The notes beneath the pieces were generated by a model, which ran no database searches, was not told the DNA's origin, and saw nothing but the letters and a program-made list of their open reading frames with translations. Positions 34,188 through 43,399 of a stretch of 64,000 bases of DNA are shown piece by piece; positions within the stretch are counted from its first letter, which is position 1, and each line of letters begins with the position of its first letter. Source of the DNA: Deltaproteobacteria bacterium (GTDB lineage: Bacteria > Desulfobacterota > Syntrophobacteria > Syntrophobacterales > Syntrophobacteraceae); contig JAJYDE010000002.1 of assembly GCA_021777755.1 (NCBI GenBank), positions 1-64,000 of the forward strand. The letters are read 5' to 3'. The position numbers and the translations under genes are program-made.

Positions 34188-36518
34188 ATGACAAACGTCA
34201 CGCCCGGCTTCACCGCCGCTCCCGATTGGCAGCGCTCCCCGCAGGATCGCGTATCGCGCGTGCTGATTATCGTTTTGCTTGTGGTAGTGGCAGGCTGCTG
34301 GTCCTCGATGATCTGGGGCACTTACAAGACCTATCGAGAGGCCCCGCCCTTGCCGGCCAATATCGTTGCGGACAATGGGAGCACAATCATGACCCGGGCG
34401 GACCTGGTGGCCGGCAAGGCGGGGTTTCAGCAGGCCGACCTCATGGACTACGGCAGCTTGTATGGCATGGGCTCCTATTTCGGCGAGGACTATACGGCCA
34501 AGTACCTGGTTATGCTGGGACTGGATACCGAAGAGCGGATCGCCCGTTCGCGCTACGGCAAGGCAATGGGCGCCCTCACCGCGGATCAACGCGCTGCGGT
34601 AAAGGCCGCTATGCAAAAAGCTCTCCAGGGTGTGGACCTCACATCCTCCACCGTGGCCCTTCCTGATTCGGTTGCCGGCGCCATTGAACTTACCCGCCGC
34701 GGCATCGTCGATCGCCTTCGATCTCACAAGTTCGAAAAGGGCTGGACGCGCGCTTACAGCCTGAGTCCTCTAAAGCGGAAACAGACTGCGGATTTCCTCA
34801 TATATTCGGCGTTAACCACGGTGGCAAGGCGTCCCGGCAAAACATTTTCGTGGACTATCAACTGGCCCTACGAGCCGCTGGTGGGCAATCGGCCCACCGC
34901 CAACACGTTTATCTGGACCTGGATTTCACTGACCATCGTTTTCTTCGGCATCGGCTTCGTTGTGGCGGTCTTTCGTCTGTTCATCGAGCGAAGCGGTCCC
35001 GATGAGACCTATGAACCCTTGCTTGCCGGCTTTCCCGAGCTCACACCGAGCCAGAAGGCGCTCTGGAAGTTTTTCGCGGTGGCGGCCCTGGTGTTGCTGG
35101 TCCAGATCGGCGCCGGTGCGCTCTTGGCCCACTATTACGTGGAACGTACAGGTTTCTACGGGCTTCCAATCGACAAATGGCTCCCGTTTGCCTTCCTGCG
35201 GTCTGTGCATTTGCAAACGCCCATCGTCTGGATAGGCGTCGCCTGGATCGCTGCCGCGCTGTTCCTTGCCCCCAATATCGGGCGCCGTGAACCGGCCGGC
35301 CAACGCCTGCTGGTGAACCTGCTTTTCTGGGTAACGCTGGCGATCGTTGTTGGCGGGTTGCTGGGGGACTATCTCGGAATCATGGGCGTAATCCGGCGCG
35401 GCTGGTTCTGGGTCGGAAACCGTGGCCTATCTTACCTCGAATTGGGACGTCTTTGGCAGATACTCTTTTTTGTGGGACTGCTGGCGTGGAGTTTCATTTT
35501 GCTGCGCGCCATGTGGCCGACCCTCAAGAGCGCGGTGCGTGGCGGGTCCCTCTACAGCCTGTTCCGCGCCGAGCATCTTCTGTGGTACAGCACCCTGGGC
35601 GTTGCCGTGATCTACGCGTTCGGCATGATCCCGCTGACCGGGCCCGGAGGTTCTTTCACGATCACCGACTTCTGGCGCTGGTGGGTGGTGCATCTTTGGG
35701 TGGAATGGGCATTCGAGCTGTTTGCAGCGGCGATCACCGGCTATTTCCTGCTGGCACTGGGACTGGTCTCCCGGCAGTTGGCCGAGCGCGCCATCCTCTT
35801 CGAGTGGATTCTGATCCTGCTCAGCGGCATCCTGGGAACCGGGCATCACATGTACTGGGCGGGTGAGCCCGACATCTGGATCGGCCTGGGCAGCGTGTTT
35901 TCCTTCCTGGAGGTGCTGCCGCTGTTCCTGCTGGTCCTGGAGGCCATTGAACAGCGCCGCCGCATCGGGGAAAAACGGAATTTTCCCTACACCCTGGCTT
36001 ACCTCTTCATTCTGGGCTCGGCCTTCTGGAACTTCGTCGGGGCGGGCGTCTTCGGCGGGGCCACCATCAACGCCCCCCTGGTAAACTACTATGAGCACGC
36101 CACCTTCCTGACATTGAACCACGCCCATACGGCCATGTTCGGTGCGTTCGGCATGCTCGCAATCGGCTTGATCTACCTGTGTCTGAGATACATGGCGGGC
36201 GACCGCGCGGCATGGAGCGACAGGCCGGGCATATGGGCTTTCTGGCTGTACAACGCCGGGATGGTGCTCTGGATCGTTCTCAATTTTTTCCCTGTGGGAT
36301 GGGCTCAACTGGCCGCTGTTTATTCTCACGGCCTGGCCCGTGCCCGGAGTCTGAGCTTCTATAACACCACCCAACTGTGGCAGTGGCTGCGTATGCCTGG
36401 CGACATCGTTTTTGCAATCGGCGCCCTTGTCATGGCGATCGACTTTATAGCCAAGGCCAGACCTTTGCTGGATCGGAACGCACGCCTCAAGACCGCTTCC
36501 GACGATCAGGCTTCTTGA
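34188..36518 (+). CDS. norZ: Quinol-dependent nitric oxide reductase, single-subunit (qNOR)
   Basis: A 776-residue membrane protein that reduces NO to N2O using quinol. An N-terminal helix and a periplasmic extension (residues about 45-240) replace the NorC subunit, followed by 12-13 transmembrane helices of the heme-copper oxidase type. The active-site residues are in place: VVHLWVE with His502 and Glu506, GTGHHMYW with His553-His554 for FeB, and NHAHTAMFG with the heme ligands. The residue after Glu506 is Trp (HLWVEWAFE), where typical qNORs have Gly (HLWVEG). AAGGAGG precedes the ATG. It is intact but lies in an island of broken genes, suggesting horizontal gain and a role in NO detoxification. 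Confidence 0.95.
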   Translation: MTNVTPGFTAAPDWQRSPQDRVSRVLIIVLLVVVAGCWSSMIWGTYKTYREAPPLPANIVADNGSTIMTRADLVAGKAGFQQADLMDYGSLYGMGSYFGEDYTAKYLVMLGLDTEERIARSRYGKAMGALTADQRAAVKAAMQKALQGVDLTSSTVALPDSVAGAIELTRRGIVDRLRSHKFEKGWTRAYSLSPLKRKQTADFLIYSALTTVARRPGKTFSWTINWPYEPLVGNRPTANTFIWTWISLTIVFFGIGFVVAVFRLFIERSGPDETYEPLLAGFPELTPSQKALWKFFAVAALVLLVQIGAGALLAHYYVERTGFYGLPIDKWLPFAFLRSVHLQTPIVWIGVAWIAAALFLAPNIGRREPAGQRLLVNLLFWVTLAIVVGGLLGDYLGIMGVIRRGWFWVGNRGLSYLELGRLWQILFFVGLLAWSFILLRAMWPTLKSAVRGGSLYSLFRAEHLLWYSTLGVAVIYAFGMIPLTGPGGSFTITDFWRWWVVHLWVEWAFELFAAAITGYFLLALGLVSRQLAERAILFEWILILLSGILGTGHHMYWAGEPDIWIGLGSVFSFLEVLPLFLLVLEAIEQRRRIGEKRNFPYTLAYLFILGSAFWNFVGAGVFGGATINAPLVNYYEHATFLTLNHAHTAMFGAFGMLAIGLIYLCLRYMAGDRAAWSDRPGIWAFWLYNAGMVLWIVLNFFPVGWAQLAAVYSHGLARARSLSFYNTTQLWQWLRMPGDIVFAIGALVMAIDFIAKARPLLDRNARLKTASDDQAS

Positions 36519-36540
36519 CCGGCGGTTCAAATCAAACGGC

Positions 36541-36564
36541 GTCCGGGTGGTGAGTCACCCGGAC
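36541..36564 (+). terminator. Stem-loop after nitric oxide reductase gene
   Basis: GTCCGGGTG and CACCCGGAC form a perfect nine-base-pair stem with a six-base loop, 22 bases after the norZ stop. There is no T run, so it is a probable but weak terminator. Confidence 0.6.
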
Positions 36565-36948
36565 CCGGCCTCTTGCCCGGGATTGGCGACACTCAGGCCC
36601 AATACCCGGGCCAAAGCCGTCTATGTTTGGAGCAACGAGCGGAAGAGGCCGGTTGTGGGCTCGGCTTGGCCTCCGCGCGCCTTGAGCGCATCGGCTGCCA
36701 ATGAGCGCTGGCAGCCCCGCGGCACGGCTTCGGCGCACATCCGCGAGACATTGCTTTTCGCCGCCGGGTCGGTCCAAGAGGACCCGGATTCTTTGGGGTT
36801 TTTTCCGCAACCGAAGTTGGCCAGGCAAACGCCTCGCCGTATCCGAACTTGCGGTCATAACCGAGGGACCCTGAGCGGCCGGACACGTAATGTACGTGGT
36901 GGGCACGGTTGAGATCACCTCATAGGGGGAACCTTCCACCGGGGTAAG
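36565..36948. other. Accessory-island spacer, no supported gene
   Basis: About 380 bases with open frames on both strands (for example 36547-36912 plus and 36532-36939 minus) but no recognisable motif, no ribosome binding site and low-complexity Arg-rich translations. Probably degraded sequence between norZ and the IS66 remnant. Confidence 0.5.
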
Positions 36949-37266
36949 TCATCCGAGAAGTGAGGGCAACGGCTCCCGCCGCATGAACGCGCCAATGAGG
37001 TGAGAGAGGAACCGAAAAGAATTCTTCTGCCGCATCTGGCGGGTTCGAATAACGGCGAGGGTTCTTTCAGTGAAACGCTCTGCGTCGGGGGACCGGTTCC
37101 CGAAGCTTATTTTTCGCCATTGCACAGCGGGCCGGCTGGCACGCTCAGCCACGTTGCCGGTTGGCTCGATACCCTCAACGCGCAAGAAGGTGAAAAGATT
37201 GTCCCAAGTTCTTAAGGGAACCGGCGGCGCGTCTTCTATCACCTTTGGCGGAACTGAAGACGACAC
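36949..37266 (-). pseudogene. IS66-family transposase C-terminal remnant
   Basis: The translation contains WDNLFTFLRVEGIEPTGNVAE, RASRPAVQWRKISFGNRS, RFTERTLAVIRTRQMR and FLSHLIGAF, ending in PLPSLLG. This is the conserved end of IS66 TnpC transposases (E-PTNN-AER-LRP-V-WRK-SFG). Only about 85-100 residues of roughly 500 remain, with no upstream transposase region or inverted repeats visible. It marks the right border of the accessory island. Confidence 0.8.
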
Positions 37267-37481
37267 GGATTAAGGAAGATGACCTGCGTCTTCTCCCGGC
37301 CGGTTCCTTCCCCCGAATATCCTTAAATACCGCAATTTCCAAGCCCCGCAGCCCGAAACACAGCCTTTTTTTCTTGAAAACCGGACGATAATACTTTAGA
37401 AATTAACGGAAATTCGCTATATTGACGACCTTGGACCCTGGCGGGCTGTGGGCGGAAGGCGCAAGGAAAGGAAGAGTTTTC

Positions 37482-37769
37482 ATGACTTTGACCAAGGCTC
37501 AGATTGTCGAGAACCTGTTTGCCAAAAATATCTTCACAAAAACCGAATCGGCCGAGATCATCGACACCCTGTTCGAAATTGTGAAAAACACCCTCGAAAA
37601 AGGTGAAGACGTCCTGATAAGCGGTTTTGGCAAATTCAGCGTAAAAGGCAAAAACCAACGCAGAGGACGCAATCCGCAAACCGGCGACCCCATCATTCTC
37701 TCCCCCCGAAGCGTGGTGACCTTCAAATGTTCAGGCGTTCTTAGAGAAAAAATCAACGAAGGCGGTTAA
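37482..37769 (+). CDS. Integration host factor / HU-type DNA-binding protein
   Basis: A 95-residue HU/IHF-family protein that bends DNA. The ATG at 37482 has AAGGAAAGGAAG upstream. The opening MTLTKAQIVENLFAKNIFTK and the arm region GFGKFSVKGKNQRRGRNPQTGDPI are typical; the SGFGKF and RNPQTG motifs are intact. The latter part (LSPRSVVTFKCSGVLREKIN) is closer to IHF-alpha than HU, which has a VPAFK pattern there. It is 21 bases upstream of the STAS-MlaE gene, so it may be the first gene of that operon. Confidence 0.92.
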   Translation: MTLTKAQIVENLFAKNIFTKTESAEIIDTLFEIVKNTLEKGEDVLISGFGKFSVKGKNQRRGRNPQTGDPIILSPRSVVTFKCSGVLREKINEGG

Positions 37770-37790
37770 CTCGCTCGAAAGGATGCTTTC

Positions 37791-38915
37791 TTGGAAAGAG
37801 GATTACCCTTTGAAACGGGAAGATCCTCGGGGGGAGAACTCCTCGTATCCGTCAAAGCGCCTCTCACCTTCGAAAATGCCGCTAAAATCTGGGAAGGCGT
37901 AAACACCCTCATCACTGGACACGACAATGGCAGGCTCGTGTTCGACCTTGCCGGCGTCTCAAAGGTGGACAGCGCCGGCGTGGCATTGCTGCGCTCCCTC
38001 GAGCGCCTTTGCAGCCGCAGGGGCATCGAGTTGCGCCTCCAGTCCGTTGATCCCTCCATCCGACATTTTCTGGATTATTTCGAGGCCGGAGCGCAGGAAC
38101 CTCGTCCCTGCCCGCCCGCTATCGCTCCGATAGCCCGCCTGGGCGCCTTCCTTCTCGATCGGGCAATCGAACTGCGGGAATTCGCAAGCTTTTGCGGCTC
38201 GGTCCTTGCCGCTTCGATTCGCTGCGTGCGCCAGCCCCGGCGGTTGCGCTGGAGGGAGTGCCTCTATTATTTCCAGTTGGCCGGCTCGGATGCCATGACC
38301 ATACTGTTTCTTTTCACTTTCCTCCTGGGCGTGGTGATGGCTTTCCAGGCCGCAGTCCAGCTCAAACTGTTCGGCGCCAATATCTATGTTGCAAACCTGG
38401 TCGGCCTCGCTCTTTCCCGCGAACTTGCCCCCGTTTTTACCGCCATGCTTCTGGCCGGCCGATCGGGCTCCTTTTTCGCCGCCGAAATCGCAACCATGAA
38501 AGTGGGCGAGGAACTCGACGCCCTCACCGTCATGGGCTTCGACCTCACCGAATTCGTAACCCTGCCCAAAGTCCTGGCCCTGATGCTCGCGGCACCCCTT
38601 TTGACCATGTGGGCCAATTTTTCCGGAATCCTGGGGGCGATCCTCGTCTCGGGCATCTCTTTGGACCTCACCCCTTACGCCTTCATGCATCAGGTCTACA
38701 CGGCCCTCACCTTCGCCGATATCGCCGGGGGGCTTCTAAAAGCCGAGATCTTCGCCGTTCTGATAGCCCTTGTGGGCTGCTTTCGCGGTTTTCAAACCAC
38801 CATGGGCGCGGACTCGGTCGGGCGCCAGACCACCGCCGCGGTTGTGTCCGGACTTTTCCTCATAATTTTCGCCGACGCGGTGCTGACTGTCCTTTTCTAT
38901 TTGCTTGGCTGGTAG
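37791..38915 (+). CDS. STAS-MlaE fusion permease (Mla locus 2)
   Basis: A 374-residue protein with two parts. The N-terminal 100 residues are a STAS domain (LLVSVKAPLTFENAAKIWEG, VFDLAGVSKVDSAGVALLRS) in which the position phosphorylated in RsbV-type proteins is Ala after DS. The remainder is a complete MlaE permease (FLLGVVMAFQAAVQLKLFG, SRELAPVFTAMLLAGRSGSF). A TTG at 37791 with GGA upstream is used as start. In E. coli the STAS protein MlaB is separate; here it is fused, so the subunits MlaB and MlaE are one polypeptide. It forms a transporter with the following mlaF, mlaD and lipoprotein genes. Confidence 0.93.
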   Translation: MERGLPFETGRSSGGELLVSVKAPLTFENAAKIWEGVNTLITGHDNGRLVFDLAGVSKVDSAGVALLRSLERLCSRRGIELRLQSVDPSIRHFLDYFEAGAQEPRPCPPAIAPIARLGAFLLDRAIELREFASFCGSVLAASIRCVRQPRRLRWRECLYYFQLAGSDAMTILFLFTFLLGVVMAFQAAVQLKLFGANIYVANLVGLALSRELAPVFTAMLLAGRSGSFFAAEIATMKVGEELDALTVMGFDLTEFVTLPKVLALMLAAPLLTMWANFSGILGAILVSGISLDLTPYAFMHQVYTALTFADIAGGLLKAEIFAVLIALVGCFRGFQTTMGADSVGRQTTAAVVSGLFLIIFADAVLTVLFYLLGW

Positions 38916-39053
38916 ACCGCCTCACCGCGCATCCTTGCAAAAAAGCAAATTTCCCGGTGCGAAGCTCCCCGACCGTTCTTATATTGCCGATGATCCGGTC
39001 GCAGATGGCGCCTTCACCACCGCCCACCCGGACTTTGACCGGAGGCACTTGCC

Positions 39054-39839
39054 GTGACTTCACCGACAGATCCCGAAACCCGGTACGCCATTTCCGTCCA
39101 AAACGTCTCTTTGTTCCACGGAGAAAAGATGATACTGGAAAATATCAACTTTTGCGTCGAACAAGGACGGATTGTAACCATTTTGGGAGCCAGCGGCTGC
39201 GGCAAGACAACTCTTCTGAAAGGTCTTGTCGGGCTGCTAAAACCCGCCGAAGGCCGCTTCGAGCTCTACGGCAAAGACATCTCGGCTCTCCACGCCCGCG
39301 GATGGCTCCAGTGGGCACGCAAAAGCATCGGCGTGCTTTTCCAGTCGGGAGCCCTCATAGGCTCCCTCACTCTTTCGGAAAACGTCGCCCTTCCGATTCG
39401 CGAATTTTCAAATACTCCGGGACAAATAGTCGATGAGATCGTACGGTTGAAGCTCGCCATGGTTAGACTCGGGGGCTACGGAAACTACTACCCCGCCGAA
39501 CTTAGCGGCGGCATGAAAAAACGGGCCGGTCTGGCCAGAGCCCTGGCCCTCGATCCCAATATCCTTTTTTGCGATGAACCAACCGGCGGCCTCGACCCCG
39601 TCATATCGGCCGAAATCGATAATCTGCTACTCGAACTTAACCATATCCTGGGCATCACCATGGTGGTCATTACCCACGACCTGCCCACCATCATGGCCAT
39701 TTCCGACTGGTCGATCATGCTCGATGGCGATGCCCGGGGCATTGTGGCCACCGGTCCGCCAAAAGAAATGGAAAAAAGCCCCGATCCGCGAGTCCGCGGC
39801 TTTTTCCGCAGGCAATCCCCGGGGGCGAAAACCGGGTGA
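39054..39839 (+). CDS. mlaF: Mla-type ABC transporter ATPase (locus 2)
   Basis: A 261-residue ATPase starting at GTG 39054 with GGAGG upstream. Walker A is GASGCGKTT, signature LSGGMKKRAGLARAL, Walker B ILFCDEPTGGLDP and switch His VITHD. It ends in GFFRRQSPGAKTG and lacks the long acidic C-terminal tail of the locus 1 MlaF. That tail is what contacts partner proteins in E. coli, so the two ATPases may be regulated differently. A 138-base gap separates it from the permease gene; mlaD follows 12 bases later. Confidence 0.94.
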   Translation: MTSPTDPETRYAISVQNVSLFHGEKMILENINFCVEQGRIVTILGASGCGKTTLLKGLVGLLKPAEGRFELYGKDISALHARGWLQWARKSIGVLFQSGALIGSLTLSENVALPIREFSNTPGQIVDEIVRLKLAMVRLGGYGNYYPAELSGGMKKRAGLARALALDPNILFCDEPTGGLDPVISAEIDNLLLELNHILGITMVVITHDLPTIMAISDWSIMLDGDARGIVATGPPKEMEKSPDPRVRGFFRRQSPGAKTG

Positions 39840-39851
39840 GAAAGGAACTTC

Positions 39852-40841
39852 TTGGCCAGAACCGTCAATACATACAGGCTGGGCCTGTTCGCCCTGATCA
39901 GCCTGGGACTCCTTGTCGGCACGGCACTCTGGCTGAAGGCGGCCTTCTGGTTCGAAAAGACGAAAGAATATGTCACCTATTTCAATGTCTCGGTAAAGGG
40001 GCTTCAAAAGGATTCTCCGGTCGACTACCTGGGAGTGCCGGCGGGCCGTATACAAGCTATTCAAATCGCCCCCGACGGCCGGCTTATCGAAGTGCTGCTC
40101 GATCTCAAGGCCGGCTTTCGGGTCGATTCGGCCGTTTGCGCTCAGCTCCACGTTCAGGGGCTGACCGGTCTAAAATACCTGGAGATCGACCCGGCTCCTC
40201 AAGACTTAAACCGGCTGACTCCCCGGTTGAACTTCGCCTCCCCCTATACGGTCATAAAGTCTTACCCCTCGGAAATCGATGTTCTCCAACTGCGTCTTGA
40301 CAACCTCTATTCGCGTTTGATGGCCCTTGATCTGCCGGCACTTGCCCACTCGTGGGGAAAGACCTCCAGGCTTGCCAACAACATCCTGCTCCAACTGGGG
40401 GCCAGTTCGCCCCGAGGCGGCGACATCCAGGCGACTTTGGTTTCCCTGAAGCATGCCTCCCAAGATGCCGAAGCCCTTTTATCGACACTTTCCCGCGCCG
40501 TCACCCCCAAACAGGTCGCGGGCAGTCTCGCCGATCTTGGCGCCTCTTTGGCAGCGACCCGAAAAATTACGCAAACCTTGAAAAAACAGGTCGCGGCCCT
40601 GCCCCCGGGCACACTGCGAAACCTCTCGGGCCAAATTGAGAAAACACTTGGAGCCGGAAACGCCGCTTTTTCAGGCTTCGGAGAAAAAATAAACAACTCG
40701 GCCTGGCTTCTCGATAACGACCTGCGGGAACTGGGCAATCTCATTGCCCTGTTGAGGTCGTTTACCCGAAATATCAGCCGTCAGCCAAACAGCCTGATCT
40801 TTCCCGTAAAACAAAGCACTGACCCTTTTGGCGGCAAATGA
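39852..40841 (+). CDS. mlaD: MCE/MlaD-family protein (Mla locus 2)
   Basis: A 329-residue MCE protein. The TTG at 39852 is preceded by AAAGGA. One N-terminal transmembrane helix (LGLFALISLGLLVGTALWL) and an MCE domain (YFNVSVKGLQKDSPVDYLGV, AGRIQAIQIAPDGRLIEVLL, LKYLEIDPAP) are followed by a long helical tail (about 140-320). It shares architecture but little detailed sequence with the locus 1 MlaD. The stop overlaps a longer version of the next gene's frame, but that gene's better start is 48 bases later. Confidence 0.93.
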   Translation: MARTVNTYRLGLFALISLGLLVGTALWLKAAFWFEKTKEYVTYFNVSVKGLQKDSPVDYLGVPAGRIQAIQIAPDGRLIEVLLDLKAGFRVDSAVCAQLHVQGLTGLKYLEIDPAPQDLNRLTPRLNFASPYTVIKSYPSEIDVLQLRLDNLYSRLMALDLPALAHSWGKTSRLANNILLQLGASSPRGGDIQATLVSLKHASQDAEALLSTLSRAVTPKQVAGSLADLGASLAATRKITQTLKKQVAALPPGTLRNLSGQIEKTLGAGNAAFSGFGEKINNSAWLLDNDLRELGNLIALLRSFTRNISRQPNSLIFPVKQSTDPFGGK

Positions 40842-40888
40842 ACCGGAGGTGCCCAAGAGCGCGCCCCCCCCCCGGGAAGGAGGACGGC

Positions 40889-41575
40889 ATGACGGACGCA
40901 TATGAAAATGGTGCGGGGCAACCCTCGACGGCGAGCCTTCTGTTTTGCCTGTTGTGCGCTTTCCTGGTCTCGGGATGCCTCCATTCGCTTTTCCCGGCGC
41001 AAGCCCCTCCGCGGTATTTTCGGATCGACTACCCTTTCCAGCCATCCAATTGCGCGGCTCCCTTGCCTGCAACCCTGCGCGTCTGGCCTTTCAGCGCCTC
41101 GCCCCCCTATGATCGCGAGCAGATGATCGTGACTTCCCCCGGTCTCCAGGTCGGCTTTTCATCACATTATCAGTGGATCGCCCCTGCCGGGGACATGGTC
41201 GCAAACGCGCTCATGCGTGACCTGTCGGTGGGAAAAGTATTTGAAAGTGTGGCCCCCGCGGGCAGTTCCATGCCTGCGACATATGGTATGAGCGCACAGA
41301 TCTATCGGTTCGATCTCGAAAAAAACCGCACCTCCCCTGGCGCCGTGCTGGACCTTCAAATCAGTTTGTGGCGGGAAAAACCTCGTGACATTATTTTTCG
41401 GAAACATTTCCATTATCGCAGTCCCCCCTTGAAGTCAAACGATCCGGAAGAGTTCGCCGAGGCCATGTCGGCGCTTGTAGCCAAACTCTCCCTGGACCTT
41501 AGAAGCCGCCTGTGCGCTCTCAGGCAAGACAGCTCGCATCCAATCGGTGGCTTACGTGTTCGACCTGGCGTTTGA
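40889..41575 (+). CDS. ABC-transporter auxiliary lipoprotein (PqiC/DUF330-like)
   Basis: A 228-residue predicted lipoprotein; ATG 40889 has AAGGAGG five bases upstream. The hydrophobic segment [14 protein letters not shown] ends in the lipobox VSGC. The rest ([60 protein letters not shown]) resembles ABC-type transport auxiliary lipoproteins of the PqiC class that work with MCE transporters at the outer membrane. It completes the locus 2 transporter. Its last 56 bases overlap the end of the DnaA-like gene on the other strand. Confidence 0.82.
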   Translation: MTDAYENGAGQPSTASLLFCLLCAFLVSGCLHSLFPAQAPPRYFRIDYPFQPSNCAAPLPATLRVWPFSASPPYDREQMIVTSPGLQVGFSSHYQWIAPAGDMVANALMRDLSVGKVFESVAPAGSSMPATYGMSAQIYRFDLEKNRTSPGAVLDLQISLWREKPRDIIFRKHFHYRSPPLKSNDPEEFAEAMSALVAKLSLDLRSRLCALRQDSSHPIGGLRVRPGV

Positions 41576-42572
41576 GCTTGCCGTCTTTTTCCATCGATTT
41601 GGTGAGATCGTTTACAGCGTAGAGCACCGAACTGTGGCTCCGCTTGAAGCATTTTCCTATCGATTGAAGAGATTCGCTCGTGTAGCGCCGGCAAAGATAC
41701 ATCCCCACCTTTCGCGCCGCCGCCAGCTCCTTGCGCCTCCTGGGAGACTGCAAGTCCTCCACCGAGACGTTGAAAGTGGCGCACACTATCTGCTGGATGT
41801 GGTCGACCGTGATCTTGGGCAGACGATCCAGCATCGTCTCGGTGAGTTGCCGCGCCAGATCGAGCGTCACAGGCAGTCCCTGGATGTTGGATTTGGCCAG
41901 TATGCCGATCAGGCAACTCTCCAGTTGCCGGATATCACCCATCACACGCTCGGCCAGAAAATGGATGACCTCTTTTGGCAGACGAGCGTTTTCCGAAAGA
42001 GCCTTCTTGCGGATGATCTCTATCCGGGTCGTCAAGTCGGGCGGATCGATGGGGGCCGCCAGGATGCCGCTCAACCTCGACTGCAACTCCTTGCTAAGCT
42101 TCGGGATGTCTCGGGGGAATGCGTTTCCGGTGTAAAGGATTCTTTTGCCCCGGCACATCAGCTCGTCCAGCGTATAGACCAGTTCATCCTGGACTTTTTC
42201 CTTGCCGCTTAAAAACTCGACTTTTTCCAGAATCAGCACGTCGCAGTCATTGCGGAACTTGCTCTTGAATCCTTCGATATTTCCGTTTTTCAACGAAAAA
42301 ATCATCTCGTTTGCAAATTGCTCCGCCGTCACATAATGGATCCTCTGCTCGGGGGCCTGCTTGCGTATGTAGCTGCCAACCGCCTGCGACAGGTGACTTT
42401 TTCCAAGCCCGGTCATGGAAAGAATGTAGGCTGAATTGTTGTAGAGCTGCTGGCCGCACGCCAGCCCCCGCGCGGTGGCAAAAGCCAGCTCATTGGAGGT
42501 CCCCACCACGAACTGATCGAAGGTGAACCGGGGATTGAAAACCGGTCCCGAACGTTTGATGAGATCACTCAT
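41520..42572 (-). CDS. DnaA-like protein, AAA+ and DNA-binding domains (split gene, part 2)
   Basis: A 350-residue protein with DnaA domains III and IV. It starts at the ATG at 42572, two bases after the stop of the domain I gene. The opening [20 protein letters not shown] is DnaA-like. Walker A is [13 protein letters not shown] with Ser in the first Gly position. The Walker B region reads [18 protein letters not shown], with Glu116-Lys117 where DnaA has Asp-Asp, so ATP hydrolysis is probably lost. The C-terminal helix-turn-helix [14 protein letters not shown] replaces the usual RDHTTV DNA-contact residues in part. It is probably a paralogue or regulator of replication rather than the initiator. 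Confidence 0.85.
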   Translation of the reverse strand: MSDLIKRSGPVFNPRFTFDQFVVGTSNELAFATARGLACGQQLYNNSAYILSMTGLGKSHLSQAVGSYIRKQAPEQRIHYVTAEQFANEMIFSLKNGNIEGFKSKFRNDCDVLILEKVEFLSGKEKVQDELVYTLDELMCRGKRILYTGNAFPRDIPKLSKELQSRLSGILAAPIDPPDLTTRIEIIRKKALSENARLPKEVIHFLAERVMGDIRQLESCLIGILAKSNIQGLPVTLDLARQLTETMLDRLPKITVDHIQQIVCATFNVSVEDLQSPRRRKELAAARKVGMYLCRRYTSESLQSIGKCFKRSHSSVLYAVNDLTKSMEKDGKLKRQVEHVSHRLDASCLA

Positions 42573-42574
42573 CC

Positions 42575-42874
42575 CTATCTGCCTGGGAATCGCGGCTTCA
42601 ACCGCTTCCCCCCCGCTTCCTCGGGCTCCGGCGAAACAGAGCTGATCTCGTAGCCCAGCCGCCGCACCGAAGGAAAATATTCCCTCACCACCCCCACAAG
42701 TTTCGGTTCCAACTTCTCCCGCAGCCACTCGATGTGGAACCGGTTCCTACACCCCAGCGCCGCCGTCTCACCTTCCAGCCCCAGAAACTCGATCGATGAA
42801 ACCCATAGATCGTACTGTCCCTTCGACAGGCATGATTGCAACCTGCTCTTGATTTCCTCCCAGATCTGATCCAT
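42575..42874 (-). CDS. DnaA domain I-like protein (split gene, part 1)
   Basis: A 99-residue protein from ATG 42874 with GGAAG upstream. [60 protein letters not shown] matches DnaA_N (domain I, for oligomerisation and DnaB loading). The stop at 42575 lies in what would be the linker (domain II). A shift of frame would join it to the AAA+ part, but the AAA+ part also has its own well-placed ATG right after the stop. So the gene is either split into two cistrons or frameshifted. Confidence 0.8.
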   Translation of the reverse strand: MDQIWEEIKSRLQSCLSKGQYDLWVSSIEFLGLEGETAALGCRNRFHIEWLREKLEPKLVGVVREYFPSVRRLGYEISSVSPEPEEAGGKRLKPRFPGR

Positions 42875-43399
42875 GTTTTCTTCCCGCACCCCGAAAGAAA
42901 AAAATAGTTTCCATTTAAGGGCGCAAATGCCCCCAACGCCTACGCCCTCTCCCTGAAACACACAGGAGCTGAAAGTGAAACGGAATTAGAAGATGTCTAT
43001 CTCGGAAAGATTTTGGTTAAGCCCCTCTTGGTGAGATGGGTTTTAGTGAATCCTGTCTGATTCGTCAAAGCTGATCCTGCGAGTTTTGACCCGGAATAGT
43101 GAATTTCGATTCAGGCAAAAATAGATCAAGGATGAGCGCCCCTTAGCCTTTGCCATGCTTTAACTGCCTGAAACAACATAACATTTTAAAAAATCGCCTT
43201 TCCCCTGAAATATCGGAGACCTCCCCGGATCCTGCCTTTCATTAGCAAAAGCTACCGGTTGGTCGATCTCGACATTCCGCCCGTTTTCTCAAATTTTTGC
43301 AAATATCGACCTCCACCAAACCATTCCCGGACCTCCCGCTTCCGCAAACCCCGCCCCGGCACCATATTGCATCCATCACCTCAATCCCCGATTTCGCGG
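42875..43399. other. Intergenic region upstream of the split DnaA-like genes
   Basis: About 525 bases with no supported gene; short plus-strand frames at 43259-43533 have no motifs. I see no run of DnaA boxes (TTATCCACA-type) or AT-rich unwinding element, so I do not call an origin. The promoter of the DnaA-like genes should be here. Confidence 0.5.

Noticed and set aside
35427-36530. Minus-strand 367-codon frame opposite norZ
   Set aside because: Shadow of norZ; low-complexity Gln/Asp-rich text.
42875-43399. Possible replication origin beside the DnaA-like genes
   Set aside because: No cluster of TTATCCACA-type boxes or clear AT-rich unwinding element; the neighbouring protein is degenerate.
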